Positions 1 to 12,737 are shown, counted from the stretch's first letter. The stretch: 64,000 nucleotides of DNA from Isoetes taiwanensis (GCA_021234155.1 JAJEKV010000033.1:2583454-2647453); one strand, 5' to 3'. Numbers and translations: made by a program. The notes: generated by a model from the sequence alone, not told the origin.

Positions 1-542
1 CAACTAGAGGTGTAGGCATGGCGGCATATAGGCATATGTCTGTCTCCACGACCATTATGGAAGATTCATCCTCTTCCCTCTGTAGGAGATTAGCCATGCA
101 TTCATGTAGATAGGTGGGTTGGTCACCATATAACCAAAATTTATTAAATAATTAAAAGCGGTACTAGCGTAGTGTTGATGCACGCAGGCCGGTGGAGCTC
201 GAAGGGGCAAGGAGGTCGGAGCTCTGAAGACTTACAACACAAGTTTTGTTGGAATGTGTTGCAAGGAATGAAAAGTACCTCGGACAATAATTATAGATAT
301 GAAATGTTGAAATTTTGTCTAACTTAAGATAGTGAATACCTTGTTTAATGATGTTGTGAATTGTTAAGCATTCCATAGTATGATGGCGTGATAATGTTTT
401 AAAATATTACCTTAGGGTAATCACGGTAAATGTATAACTATTATATTGTATGCATCACGTTGATTGCGGTGCAGTTAGGAAGATTCCAAGGTGGGGAGAC
501 CCAACGATCTGCGGACGACATCATTTCAAAGGTGAGGGAGAA
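1..542. other. Unassigned sequence before the first LTR
   Basis: I see no gene here. Short overlapping open frames around 430-686 occur on both strands, cross into the LTR and look like chance. The last 15 bases (528-542, aaggtgagggagaa-type) are purine-rich and directly precede the TG start of the LTR, as a polypurine tract of a plus-strand LTR retroelement would. Confidence 0.4.
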
Positions 543-2113
543 TGTGGCGTTCGCCCCGATTATACGGTCCCGGGGCGTATCAGAATGTCTTGCCAAATCG
601 CAGCGTACCGCCCGCCTCCGACCGGCGTGTGCATAGCGGATAACGGTAGTAAGTAGCCCTAGGGGCAACTTGCTAGGAGTGTTCATATATTATTAATGTG
701 CACATGTGCACATTAATGAGGGCACACCTTTCCATGTTGGCATATTTTGCCACCTAGCCATTAAAGGCAAGTGGGGCCTTTCCAATTATCCCACATGCCA
801 AATTGGGTAATTGGAAACCCTAGCCTAAACCCCCATGTCTATTTAGGGTGGGAAAACCCTAGCTTGCTAGTTTTTAGATCCTTAGGGTTTTAGAGCTCAG
901 TTTTGGCTGCCCGGGGAGCCAAAAGCCGCCTCGAGCGCCGCCCAAGCGAATTGCACCATCGGTTCCCCAGCGTTATTTCATTTCGGCCGGGATGGTTGAA
1001 CTTCAGTCGGGGGAGGAGCCACTCAAGGATCGGTATTTGGTCAATTTAATAGCTTAAACCGTCTTCTAGTCATAGAATGGTAGGTTTAGACTATTAAATT
1101 GCCCATAGCGACTATCTAGATCGTAGATCTAGGACACTAACTAAAGAACCTAACTCTATGATTAGATCTAGTTCTTTAGTTCTTACATGATGTATTTGGA
1201 TGATGTATCTCTGTGAACTCCTTGTATTGGGAAGGGGGTAGAGGCCCTAAAGCTTGTAGTTGATGCTCATAGAGTAGCCTCTCTAGCACTTTGTAGATTC
1301 GGCACGTGTGACAAGAGCCACACACGGTTGTGGGTGAAGGGGCGGTGACCGGCTAAGAAGGAGGTTCATGTTGACTCTTGAGCGATCCCCCGGTGTGTAA
1401 AAGCCTAGGGGTCATTGTGACTAGGTCTAATGGCTTACCAGCTTGAGTGCGGGTAAGGCATGGGCTCACACAGTGAAGTGGTGTGTACACTTTCCGGTGG
1501 GTTCGGTCGAATCTGAGGCGGTGGCCCTCTAGTCACCACGAATTGGCATGTAGATCTCACGGAGGGAGTGATCCCTACGCCCCATCGGGCTGGGAGGATG
1601 AGACCCGGGGAATAGCCCTTCGGCTATGCATCCGGAGGACTACAGTCGGTCCCAACACTTTTGACCTACTGCACCCAAAGTGTGCACGGGGAGGGGCCGG
1701 ATGGAGTGGACAACCCTATGCCATGTTCTTATGCCGGTAAAATCCATTGCCATGAATTGCATGCGCAATGAACTCACGGAGACCCAAGCCGTCGGGTCAC
1801 CCCTTGAGTCCGAGCTTTGGGTAGGATTCCCCATGTGATATCTTTGACCCACTTTGTCTATGCGGATGTTGATATACCACCCCTACGGGTGGATGGAGGA
1901 TCTGTTGATGCTTGACATGTATGTTTACGCTTCGCTGACTAGGTAGGCCACGAGGGAGGCGGGGGTAGAATGACACCTTCACTCTTCCCACTTTGAGACT
2001 GGTTCACGGGTGCGTTGATATGTGGAGGGCCACGTATCGGCATGGGTGGTGTGGGGAAGAACTCTGTTTGTATCACGGTGAGAGCACCGCGTACGCGAGT
2101 AGGGGCGTCCGCA
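543..2113 (+). repeat. LTR of a gypsy-type retroelement (solo or 3' LTR)
   Basis: The block starts TGTGGCGTTC and ends GGCGTCCGCA, the positions expected from the better-defined LTR at 12738-14210 (TGTGACGTTC ... GACGTCACA). The two share many patches in the same order: a 'cctaggggcaacttgc' patch near 657, an 'aaaccctagc' patch, the segment around 1050-1110 ending in 'attgcccatag', 'cttgtattgggaaggggg' near 1225, and 'gttgtgggtgaaggggc' near 1328. It lacks the TGGTATCAGAGC primer-binding site downstream but has a purine tract upstream, so it is better read as a 3' or solo LTR than as a 5' LTR. The internal region that would lie to the left is outside the window or lost. Confidence 0.65.
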
Positions 2114-2366
2114 GGGTAAAGCGCCGATCCTTTCATCGCCGATCTCCTCACTGCCCTCTTCCCGACCCCTTTTTGCTCCATCTGCGCTCCCTTTTCCATC
2201 ATTTTTCCTTCAATCTCTCTCAAATCCAACCCCAAACCTGATTAATCTTCACAATCCACTTGATTAATCGCACCCCGGACACGAAAGCGGAACAATCGTT
2301 AGCCGGTTAGCCGGTTTGCACAGCATTCGCCCAACAACGTTGGCGACCGCCAGTTTACAGCCAAGA

Positions 2367-2555
2367 GCAAGTTTGGAGCAGTTTCTGGTATATTCTAGGC
2401 ATATTTCAGCATATGCTTAGAATATGTCAAAAACTCACATGAACAAGGGTTGCCCCTAGGGCAAGTTTGGAGCAGTTTCTGGTATATTCTAGGCATATTT
2501 CAGCATGTGCTTAGAATATGTCAAAAACCCTCATGAACAAGGGTTTGCCCCCTAG
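2367..2555. repeat. 94-bp tandem duplication, two copies
   Basis: The unit beginning gcaagtttggagcagtttct occurs at 2367 and again at 2461 with few changes, each copy ending near 'acaagggtt(t)gcccc(ct)agg'. A related sequence lies in inverted orientation at about 27057-27180, so the unit probably belongs to a dispersed repeat rather than to the PPR gene just downstream. Confidence 0.8.
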
Positions 2556-2770
2556 GGGCAACCCAAAAAGGAAACACGATTTGCCTGATTTTTAAAAGTG
2601 CATCAAAAAGCTATTGATATTTCCTGCCTCTAATAAAACTCGCAAGGAGTTCGCTAACTCTTAAAGGCCCTGCTGTTGGGCATGTTGCTTCAGATTCCCT
2701 GAACCATGCTTCTATATACTTCAGCGCGCATTTGCTTTTATGCGCAATGATACAAGACAGTTAACCTCAC

Positions 2771-5700
2771 ATGCGTATTCTACTCTTGAGCTTTAAGAAG
2801 TACCTCATCGAATTTGGACTTTGTCAGAAGAACCACAGAACAGCGATTTTATTGGAACAACGGAAGCTACCAAGTAAGTATTTTAGCAAATGGTTTTACT
2901 TTTAGGGACTGCAATACTCGATAATCATGTGCTTAAATTGAACAGATAAGTTCAACTCCTTCCAGATTCAGAGCTTAAACTATGTTAAAGACGCTATCCA
3001 AATAAAAAAAGCTCAGGTTAATAGTTATGCAGATATTCTGAGTTCGCAAGAGGAACCTTCAGTTGCAAACATAATCTGCATTCTGCAGAACTGCAGGAAG
3101 AAAAAGGACCTCAAACATGCTAAGTGTATATACGTGCAAGTTTATGGATTGGAAGTTCATAGAGTTTTTGGAAATTACGTTGTGCCTGCGCTTGTGGCAT
3201 GTGGCAGTGTCTCTGATGCACAACACACTTTTGGCAGGTTGCTCTATCGGGATGAGCATTCCTGGACTTCTCTTGTATTGGGCTACCTTGAATGTGGACA
3301 AACTAAGGATGCCTTCTCCGTTTACCAGAAAATGCAAGAAGATAGCATACACCCGAGTGGTTATACACTCGTGGCGTTGCTGAGGGCTTGTGCTCGAGTG
3401 AATGATATGGAAATGGGTAAGAGAATTCATGCACAGATTCAGAAAAGTGGTCTTGAAATTGATCAATATGTTGGCAGCACTTTGATTGGCATGTATGCCA
3501 AATGTGGTTCCCTTGCAGAGGCATATGAAGTCTTTGACAAATTGCAGAATCGGAATGTCGTATCTTGGACCATATTGATCAATGGATATGTAGAACAAGG
3601 ATATGGGCAGGAAGCATTGGATTGCTTTAAGCAAATGGAATTTGAGGGTGTCCAACCAAATGCTTTTACTTTCGTTTGCAGCCTCAAAGCTTGTACTAAG
3701 TTAGCTGCTATTGACAAGGGCCGAGAAATACAAATCAAGGTTTCACAAAGGGGACTTGAAAGCGACATATTTGTTGGGAATGCTTTAATTGACATGTATT
3801 CCAAGTTTGGATCTCCTCAGGAAGCAAAAGTTGTCTTTGAAAAGTTACCAGTTCAAAGTGTTGTATCATGGACTGCCCTCATTTCAGGATATGTGGAAAA
3901 TGGGCTTGCCGTGGAAGCGCTTGAATGTTTTGAGCGGATGCAGGTTGATGGAGTATCCCCAAATGCTGTTACATATGTATCTGTCTTGAAAGCATGTAGT
4001 AGGATAGGTGAAATAGATAGGGGCCGAGAAATACACCTTGACATTGCCAAAAAGGGATTTGAAAAGGATATTTTCATAGGTAGCGCTTTGATCAGCATGT
4101 ACGCAAAATGTGGGCAGCTTTCAGAGGCACGGATAATCTTTGACAACCTGCCAGTTCGAAGTGTTGTTACTTGGACAGCACTAATTGCAGGATATGCAGC
4201 AAATGGACATTGCCAGGAAGCAGTTAGATGTTTTGATCAAATGGCACAGGATGAGATCATCCCAACTGCTGTGACATATACCTGTAGTTTGAAAGCATGT
4301 GCTTGCATGGGAAACATAGAAAAGGGCAGGGACATACACATTGAAATTACAAATAATGGGCTTGAAGGAGATGTTCTTATTGGTAACTCTTTGATTGACA
4401 TGTATGCTAAATGTGGCTCACTTACAGAAGCTCAGCAGGTGTTTGATAAGTTGCCAGTTCAAGATATTGTTTCATGGAATGCCCTGATTTCAGGTAATGC
4501 TGAAAATGGATCTGGCATGAGGGCACTAGAATGTTTTGATGAGTTACAACTTAAGGGCATGTCTCCAAATGCAGTCACCTTTATTTGTGCCTTGAAGGCC
4601 TGTAGTAGTCTCAGAGCAATAGATAAAGGTAAGGAATTACACATCCAGCTTGCAAGAATGGGACTAGAAAAAGATCTTTCTGTTGGGAATATTCTGCTAG
4701 ACATGTATGGTAAATGTGGCTTAGTTAATGAAGCACAGGAAATCTTTGAAAAGCTTCCCTTTAGAGATACTGTATCCTGGAACACGATAATTGCAGGATA
4801 TGCCGAAAATGGGCTTGGTGAGAAGGCACTTGATTTTTTTTACCGCATGCAAAGGGAAGGCGAGACTCCAGATGGAATCACATACAGTTGCAGCTTGAAA
4901 GCTTGTGGCAACTTAAGGGAAATAGATAGAGGTCGAGAAATACACACTGAAGTCATACAAAAGGGCTTTGAAACTGATCTGTCTGTTGGCAACGCATTGG
5001 TTGATATGTATGCTAAATTTGAGTCACTGGTGGAGGTGTTTTTAGTGTTTGACAGGATGCCTGTGCGAGATGTTGCATCCTGGACTGTAGTAATTGCAGC
5101 ATATGACGAACTTGGATGTGATCAGGAGGTACTGAAGTGTTTTGAACAGATGAGACTGGATAAAGTGTCACATAATGCCATCACATTGATGTGCAGCTTA
5201 AAAGCTTGTGGCAGCATGGGAGCTATAGACAAGGGCCGAGAGATACACACTCTCATTGTCAACGGAGGGCTTAAAGGAGACCTTTCACTTGTAAATGCTT
5301 TGATCGAGTTTTATGGAAAATGTGGCCTACTTGCAGAGGCAAGAAAAATCTTTGACAATCTATCAGTTAGAGATGTTGTGTCTTGGACGATAATGATTGT
5401 AGCATATGGCACGAATCATGAGGTTGCCATGGCTCTGCGTTGTTTTGATGAAATGCAAGAGCAGGGGATAAAGCCAGATGCTATTGCATTCATATCTCTT
5501 CTTAGTACATGCAGTGAGGGTGGCCTACTTGTTGAAGGTCAAAAGTGTTTCAAGCTTATGAGAGAGGTATATGACATTGAACCATCTATAGATTACTATG
5601 TTTGCATGGTTGATCTTTTTGCACGATCAGAACACCATGAGGCGGAGGATTTTCTTCAAAGCATTTCATATCCATCCGAGGAAGCATTAGTGGCTTTGCT

Positions 5701-5848
5701 CAGTGCCTGCAAAAGCTATGGTGAGGAAGAGGTTGGGCTGCGATCTTTTCAGCGCATAGCTTGCATGAACCCAGGAAATGCTAATTTATATGTCCTGACA
5801 GCAGACATCTATGGAAGCAATGGCATGTGTGATGCCACAAAGAGCTAA
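2771..5848 (+). CDS. PLS-class pentatricopeptide repeat (PPR) protein, E2 region lost
   Basis: PPR proteins of this class bind organellar RNA, and in plants mostly direct C-to-U editing or processing; acting in mitochondria or plastids is family knowledge. The long frame is open from 2942 but has no ATG before the repeats. A donor (A^GTAAGT, 2874) and acceptor (AACAG, 2945) define a 72-nt intron. Exon 1 from the ATG at 2771 to 2873 ends in phase 1 and joins exon 2 in frame, giving about 1001 residues with a basic, hydrophobic N-terminus (MRILLLSFKKYLIEFG) that could be a transit peptide. Order: an L and an S motif, then eight P-L-S triplets of about 101 residues, marked by W[TN]xxIxGY, SLKAC and NALIDMYxKCG motifs, then an E1 motif. 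The stop follows E1. Codons in another frame just after it resemble E2, so the end looks frameshifted. The DYW deaminase is absent. Confidence 0.85.
2874..2945 (+). other. Predicted 72-nt intron in the PPR gene
   Basis: It begins GTAAGTATTT and ends TTGAACAG. The only in-frame barrier upstream of the long exon is the TGA at 2939-2941, which lies inside this intron. Removing it joins phase 1 to phase 1 and gives one uninterrupted frame from the ATG at 2771. Transcript evidence is not available here. Confidence 0.65.
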
Positions 5849-6020
5849 AAAATATGCCTGTGAGGATCCCAAGGAACTAAGTGCATGATTTTGTGGCATG
5901 TGACATGGATTTTTCTGCAATGCTGAAAAACAGACTTTTCAGAATGAGGCCCATTCATGTTGAGAAGTTGCCTGGGTTTAAGGGCTTCCAACATCAAATA
6001 GGAAGAAGGTGAGGAAGCCT
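5849..6020 (+). pseudogene. Decayed E2-like remnant after the PPR stop
   Basis: In the frame offset from the PPR frame, the bases after the stop read ELKNMPVRIPRN, a stop, then VHDFVACDMDFSAML. This resembles the E2 motif of PLS proteins (pattern GVKKxPGxSWIEV...VHxFVAGD). A frame change at the run near 5841-5850 plus an in-frame stop therefore appear to have cut off the C-terminus. I see no DYW deaminase signature (HxE, CxxC) further downstream to 6700. Confidence 0.45.
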
Positions 6021-7599
6021 ATTGCCATAATGCAGCTAAGTCAATTTGGACGCAATGTAATGTTCTGAGTAGTTGATGTTCAAGCATTTTGGATGGGGGC
6101 TATGTGATTGAGGAAACAAAGATCACATTTCTACCTTAGGGTCTATCAGTTCATAAAAACATTCACTGAGGAACCTGAACATAGAAAAGATGCCATCGTG
6201 GTTCCTCAAGTCATTTCGTGATTGAAAAGCAGAAAACTGATGTGAGGATACAATCCTATGATGCTATGCTACATAGAATTGCCTGCTGATGCTCAAATTT
6301 AAGGACGTCTTTCATGACCAGCATAGTGGTTGTCACGTTACTTCTGGATTATCTTTGATTTGAGATATTCTGGATTAACAGTCGTTGATATTTGTGATAG
6401 ACATGAGGTACGTTTGTACAGGCTGGCTTCTCTGAAGAGTATCTATGAGGAGGAACATCCTTCATGTGCTGACTGAGGCAAGAAGTTAACATGTCTGCCA
6501 TTCTTACTTTGTCATCACGGATGTGCGTGAGAGTAGCCTTTAATGCTGTTACTGACATTATGCTATTGCTGCATATGTTCTGAGAAATATGTTTGGACTG
6601 CTTATTTGTGACATATGGAACTTCAGTCTCGTGTGGCTGGTGATTTCAGATGAAGTATATACCCATTACTAAAGGCATCCATTGGAGTACAAAGGTATGT
6701 GATGCCTGCAAGATCGTGTGGGAGACATGCAACAAAGGATGCAACTTGCATAGCACCAAAACCAGCTGGGGCATCTCTTAGACATTACCAATGAATATGC
6801 TACACTCTTTCATAAGCGATGCAATGCTACATTAATTTGATGCAACTTGCATAGCACCAAAACCAGCTGGGGCATCTCTTAGACATTACCAATGAATATG
6901 CTACACTCTTTCATAAGCGATGCAATGCTACATTAATTTGTTTGTAATTCAATGGGGGTTCACAAGATTATTAAAGTTAATGTGCTTTGGTATATTGACA
7001 TGAATTTGTAACTTATAATGTGCATGCTGATGTTTTGTAATATTAGTTAATAGAAGAGGATGTGGAATATTTGGTAAATGCAAGAAATTTCTATATAAAC
7101 CACTTTCTAAGGTTGTTTATTTTTTTATTTTTTTTATTATGTTAGTACTTGTGCATGTGTTAACAAGTGTTAATTAACAAGTGTTACGAAGTGCAGAACA
7201 GGCATATGCCTTGAATAACCTGCATGGAGCAAACTCAACCTATTGGGAAAGATCTTTGAGTCCATTTAGTAGGGCACTATATAGCTAAGGCCAAATATAT
7301 ACTTAAGGAAAGCGTCAAAAGGACATGACATTGTCCTGGCATGTGTACTAACATTGCTAGATCACAACTATTCTAAGCTGGAGTTAAGAGATGGAAAACA
7401 TGAGTTTAGCTTTATAACAAGGTGCTAGGGGATCTATCCAAGGACAGAAATAAATGCTCTGTGGCATATTTCATGGCATATTCTTACATGAGTTAAGAAA
7501 TGGGAAACAAATGCCTAGCTTTGCAACAAAGTATAGAACATGCCCATCCTGCTTCGGTTAGCCATTATTTGGCTTTATTAGGAAAAATAAATGTTTCAA
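6021..7599. other. Intergenic stretch downstream of the PPR gene
   Basis: I recognise no gene. The one clear structure is the 101-bp tandem duplication listed separately. The short frames at 6349-6558 have no recognisable motif. The sequence is moderately AT-rich and grades into the L1-like LINE near 7600. Confidence 0.4.
6738..6939. repeat. 101-bp tandem duplication
   Basis: The unit beginning gatgcaacttgcatagcacc at 6738 is repeated almost exactly from 6839. The copies are nearly identical, which points to a recent duplication. Confidence 0.9.
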
Positions 7600-9975
7600 A
7601 ATTAAACGAACAATGGACTTATTATTGGGCCAGGAGAACAGGTCAAGGCATTGCCTATCTTAAGCTTGACTTTGCCAAAGCTTACGATAGTGTCCGTTGG
7701 GAGTTCTGGTCTGCCATGTTAGCATTGGGCAGTGGTCCATGCTTTACAGAGACAGTCATGAAGCTGCATAGGTCAGCACGGGCTACGGTGGTGTGCCAGG
7801 GTGAACCCTCCGCCTTTTTCTCCTTAGTCAGAGGGGTGCGTCAGGGGTGCCCTTTGGCGCCGTTTTTGTTTACGATTGTGGCGGAGCCTTTGTCTCGATT
7901 GTTTTTGGGCTGCAGTGGGCGGGGGGTGGTGGATGGGGCCGGATGCGGGATGGTAGCGGCCAGATTATTAACGGTTTGCCAATGACACTTTCCTCTTCTT
8001 GGTGGGCGTAAGAGAGGAATTTGCGGAATGTGAAGGGTTTCTTTGGATACTTTCTCCTTGGCCTCGGGCATTCTTGAATTGGGGTAAGTGCTTTCGCGAT
8101 TATGGGCCCGGTGACTCGCCTCCCCTTGTTTGGCTCTATTCCCTTGGAAGGTGCTTCGAGGTAATGTGTGTACTAAGGCTGTTGGGTATTCCCTTTGGAG
8201 GGATGTTTCCATGAGGAGGATGTGGGATGAGATTTTGCAGGGGTTGCAGAAACACCTCAATTGGTGGAAGGGTAGCAAGTTGTCCATGGCAGGTAGGATC
8301 ACTATTGCCAAATCAGTACTTTGTAGCACTCATGAATATACAGCATCTGCGATGTTAGCTCTGAGGGTAAGATCTGAGGCTTTGGATAAGATTGTTCGAA
8401 ATTTTGTGTGGGGCGGGGATGATGAAGGGGCGGTTGTTAAAGTGGCTTGGTGGAAGTGTCTCCGCCCAGGGAGGGTGGGGGCTTAGCCATTTGGATTTGG
8501 CTTTCGCATAGTAAGGTGTTGGTCTCCAAGTTTGTTTGGAGCATTCCCGAGGATGGAGCATCTTCTCTCACGGTGCGGCTTGTTGTTGCGATCTCTTCGC
8601 CATTATGTGGCGTTTGGGAAGCCGTCTGTGCATGTGGAGTTGCCCTAGGCACTGTTGTATGGTCTCCGGCTTTTCCCACATGCATCCCCTTTTCTCACGG
8701 GGGTCTCCGGCTTTTCCCACATGCATCCCCTTTTCTCACGGGCAAAGAGGCTGTTGTTGCAGTCTCTTCGCCATTATGTGGCGTTTGGGAAGCCGTCTGT
8801 GCATGTGGAGTTGCCCTAGGCATTGTTGTATGGTCTCCGGCTTTTCCCACATGCATCCCCTTTTCTCATGTGCGTGTGCTCTTCCAGCTAAATTATGCCT
8901 CAGTTTATCACCACTCTTCTCCTTTCTTGTGGGTTCCTCTACCCCCCTGGCTTGCCCTTGCCCTTGGTCGCCACCGTGCATGCTTTCGGACCTTGAGGCC
9001 CGTTGGAGGCGATCTGGCAGTGCTCACCTTGGAGGATTGATATTAGGGTGGTCGGCTAGCCGTGGGAATTCTTTCGAGCTTCGCGAGGGGCTGAGGCGAT
9101 GGCCAGGGCTATCACGGGAACAAGTGGCGGGGAGTATTCCGCTACACATACCTATAGTCCCTCGGGGATGATGTGGTGGTGCGGAGGTTTGGAAGGTTCA
9201 TCCGGGATATTGTGTCTTCTTGTTTTGTCGCGGTCTTGTTACCGGATCTTTGGCTATTCATGACACACTTTGCCCCCTTCGGGCAAGTGGTCTCTGCGGC
9301 TTCGGGTTCTCGATGGCGCTTCGGTTTGGGCGTGGACATGGAGCTCACTTCCCCCGCCAGAAGGTTAGGGTGCTACGTGGCGGTGGTGCACCGTATCGAG
9401 TCGGTGAATGCCCTTGTGAGTCGGGTTTAGGCGGGTGTGAGCCCTCTCGCCCTTGTTGTGGCCTTCATCGTGAGGCTGTGGAGCATTGTGCGGTTTTATG
9501 CTCTCACTTGGAGGCTGCACGGGATTGGGTTAGGGCTCGTTTTTTGGTGAGATTGACTAGCCTTGATTCTTTGCTTCATGTGTATCTGGTGCTTGGCCGC
9601 TCTTGCGGCGACAAGCCTGCATCGTGCATGGCCGTTGGTGTGGCTGATTTGGAAGGCGGGCGGGTTGTGGATCTTTCGGGGGATTGACTGACTGCAGCCT
9701 CTCTGATTCCTTGACTCAGGTACAAGCTATTTCAAAGCTTTCTGGTGTTCTCGGGATTAGTAGAGCGGAAGTTTGCCATTTGGCGGGACTTCTTGGGTGT
9801 TGTAGATGGTTATGGTCGGTTTGTACAGCAGTAGAGTTGTAGTTTTTCTGTGAGTTTGTTGTGGAGTGTCGAGGTATCGCTGTCTCTTTGGGGCAGTTCT
9901 CCTTCCTCCTCACTTGCTTTGTAACATTACCATTCTTTTAGTATATTGATGACACAGTTCTTCAAAAAAAAAAAG
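7600..9975 (+). mobile_element. L1-like LINE, 5'-truncated and decayed
   Basis: The frame at 7620-7985 carries reverse-transcriptase motifs of plant L1 elements: motif A (YLKLDFAKAYDSVRW), motif B (GVRQGCPLAPFLF), then at about 7973 a motif C reading FANDT where FADDT is expected, so a catalytic aspartate is lost. Further on, in other frames, come the L1 C-terminal signatures WWKGSKLSMAGRI and RNFVWGG...KVAWWKCLRP. The element ends in a run of A at 9965-9974. The start is only approximate; the endonuclease and ORF1 are missing. Frameshifts and stops make it inactive. Confidence 0.8.
8581..8868. repeat. 171-bp tandem duplication inside the L1-like LINE
   Basis: The segment starting tgttgttgc..tctcttcgcc at 8581 is repeated at 8752. 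Within the first copy a 41-bp subunit (ggtctccggcttttcccaca) is itself doubled, so that motif occurs three times. It lies downstream of the RT region and is probably a secondary rearrangement of the dead copy. Confidence 0.85.
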
Positions 9976-10935
9976 GTAGTAAATGTCCTGTACTCACATT
10001 TATTGATTTATCATCCAAAATGGGCGAAGATCAGCCACTCTTTATGGAGCTCTCTGGAACTGACATGTAGCCACTCTTTATGACTGAGGATTTTCCCGAA
10101 TAATATCTTACCTGGCATGGTGCATTGTCAATGATTATGGCATAATTAAATTCCAGAATATGCAAAAAAAAGCCACATGCAAATTCACTGTAAATACATT
10201 TAGGGCAAAATCAAATTTCGAAATTGTTTCTCTTATGTACGGGCTGCTTGCGACCTATGCAAGTGCCCAGAGACATGTTTGGAAAAATTCGGAAGAAAGA
10301 ATCGACAACCACCATAGCTCATAACTAAGAAGAAGAGACGGTGCAGAGCTGACTTGTTGCAATGATAAATAGATAAGAAGAGATGGATCTAGAGGCTACG
10401 AGGCCAAACGGATTTGCAGTGAGGACAATACAGGTTATGTAGCAAAAGGAGGTGAAGGCTTCAATAGCAGACAAACCGGTTGTCATAAAGGAAATGCAAA
10501 TGCTGTGTAATATGTCCACGAGATAATTTGCTAAGGATGTAGTTTCAGAAAATGAGGAACTCCAGGTATGCCTTCATGATCTATTTTTATACACTTAATA
10601 GCAGGAGGCAGATATTAAGGAGCCTATGACTATATTTTATAGCTATTGATGCTTTGCATTGTTAGGTCTAACAGAAATGCTAGACAAGCAAAATAATTTT
10701 ATGCCTGCTTCTTAAAGAATGTATTTGAAAGAATAAGATTTGCTAGTTTAAGGAATGGCTTAGGGAAGGCTAGTTTAAACTACCACTTGCTTGAACCTAA
10801 TATGATAGCAGATGTGCTAAGGCCATTATGAAAATTTCGTGGCTATTGGTTAAGACTATGAATGATAGTAATAGAGACAGCGAAGGTAATCTGATCCATG
10901 CAAGTGGCATTAGGCTTCTTGGTTTATTTATATGA
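9976..10935. other. Unassigned stretch between LINE and gypsy remnant
   Basis: No gene recognised. The short reverse frame at 10325-10519 has no familiar motif. The sequence is AT-rich without an obvious repeat structure. Confidence 0.35.
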
Positions 10936-11025
10936 TGTGATGAATTGAATCTAATATCGTAGTTAGATACTGGTGACGTGTCATAGTTTGCACACGTATA
11001 GCGTATAAATACCTAGAACGTCACA
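10936..11025 (-). repeat. Fragment of the 3' LTR of the minus-strand gypsy element
   Basis: On the minus strand the sequence starts TGTGACGTTC at 11025, matching the start of the LTR at 12738, directly after a purine tract (11026-11040). Only about 90 bases can be assigned before the resemblance fades; the lower boundary is a guess at the last ...CACA. Confidence 0.4.
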
Positions 11026-11040
11026 TTCTCCCCCCCCCCT
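11026..11040 (-). other. Polypurine tract of the minus-strand gypsy element
   Basis: On the minus strand this reads A, ten G, AGAA, immediately followed by the LTR start TGTGACGT. Position and composition match a plus-strand DNA primer site of an LTR retroelement. Confidence 0.6.
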
Positions 11041-12735
11041 TGGATTAATGTTAAGGTTGATGAACAATGAATTTATAGAAGATAACTCTTATTCCTTGAA
11101 AGTAACACAAGATTACATATGTGTACTGTAGGACCGAAGTCCCTTAATAAAAAACATAAGAAATACCATAAAACAAGTAAAGAGTGCACTCATAGACAAT
11201 AAAGATTCAAATACAAGAGATGGCCTCCAGACTGAGGCTTAGGGTCCTCTGCAGGTTCGTGGGTATGCCCTACTGGCTTGCAGAATTATACATCAGTACT
11301 TTATAAAATAATTTAAGTAGTCTGGTTGAAGGGTATTCCCATTATAGCCGCAGACGAATGCGTCCTACCATGAATGCCTATATGCCCAGTTCCCCACCTA
11401 AGATGCATGTAACCCAACCCCAAAAATGATCCCTGTCGGATCCCTCTCATATGATCCTTGCCGGACCCATAACACAATGCTTACCATCAGGGTTGGAATT
11501 GATCGCATCTTGAATAGTTCGGCCCTAGCATTCTCGCATAAAGTCCGGTTAAGTCTTATCCAAATCCGCTTTGAGAACCCATGTTGCGTCTTCCGTGAGT
11601 AAGTCCTTCCACTTAACCAAATATTGCAAGATTTAAGTTCGGCGGGTTTGCTTATATGCGTGATCAAGGAGAGCTTCAGGTATAATCTCCAATTGATCCT
11701 CGGTCATCTCCAGAAGTGTTGGTATGTCAAGAATCTCTTCTGGATCAGGATTATGCTTCTTGAGAAGACTTACATGAAAGACTTTATGGATCTTCAAATG
11801 CGTGGAGAGATTCAACCGGTAGGCTTGAGAATCTATCTTCTCGGTTATCTCAAAATGTCCCGCCCATTTGGGTGCAAGCTTCTTACAATTGCCAATTTTA
11901 AGTTTGGCCTGCTTCACCTTAATCTTCAGCCATACGAAGTCACCAACCTGAAATTCCCGCGGTGTCTGTTGCCGATCGACAAGCAGCTAACAAATATGCT
12001 CCAATGTATCATCCAATCCCTAACCTTTTCATGTTTGATTAAGTCTGTCAAGGGCGCGACCAGCTTAGCAAAGTCTTTCACAAACTTACGGTAATATCCG
12101 ACCAACCCTAGAAAGCTGCGGACTTCAGACACATTTGTTGGAATTGGCCAATCCTTTACCACTTCAATCTTAGCTGGATCGGTAGCTATCCCTTCCGCAG
12201 AAACAATATGTCCTAGATAGTCAACCTTGGTGGTTGCAACCTGACACTTGGAGAACTTGGCATACAATTGGTGGCGTCTCAGTTTCTGCAAGACCAGCCG
12301 AAGTTGGCACTGATGGTCCTCCAGAGTTTTACTGTATACAAGGATATCATCAAAGAATATGATGACAAAATCATCAAGATACTCGCGGAAGACGTCGTTC
12401 ATCAACCTCATGAAGATGGCTGGAGTATTAGTTAGCCAAATGGCATCACAGTAAACTCATAATGCCTGTGCGGAATGCAGACTTATGAATGTCATCTTCC
12501 TTAATGCGTATCTGGTCATATCTCGAACGAAGATCAATCTTCGTAAAGTACTTAGCCCCTTGTAACTGATCCATTAGATTGTCGGCATGCGGTAAGGCAT
12601 ACTAATTCTTAATAGTGTGCTTATTAAGTTGGTAACAGTCAATGCACATTCTTAAAGTGTCATCCTTCTTCTTTACAAAGAGAATCGAGGCACCAAAAGG
12701 TGACACACTTGGTCGAATGAAACCCAATTTAAGAG
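11041..12735 (-). mobile_element. Ty3/gypsy element, internally deleted, truncated by another LTR
   Basis: Two coding remnants survive. 12735 to about 11926 is reverse transcriptase: [23 protein letters not shown], then [15 protein letters not shown] (the DD active site), [10 protein letters not shown] and [14 protein letters not shown]. 11917 to 11633 is the integrase C-terminal region (KLAPKWAGHFEITEKI ... FHVSLLKKHNPDPE). In an intact element RNase H and the integrase core lie between them, so about 1.5-2 kb has been deleted at about 11920-12070. The RT start is cut off at 12735 by the LTR of the plus-strand element. Protease, gag and 5' LTR are missing. Confidence 0.8.
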
Positions 12736-12737
12736 GC

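Noticed and set aside
3059-4785. Several reverse-strand frames under the PPR gene, the longest 198 codons
   Set aside because: They mirror the codon pattern of the PPR repeats on the other strand and have no motif of their own.
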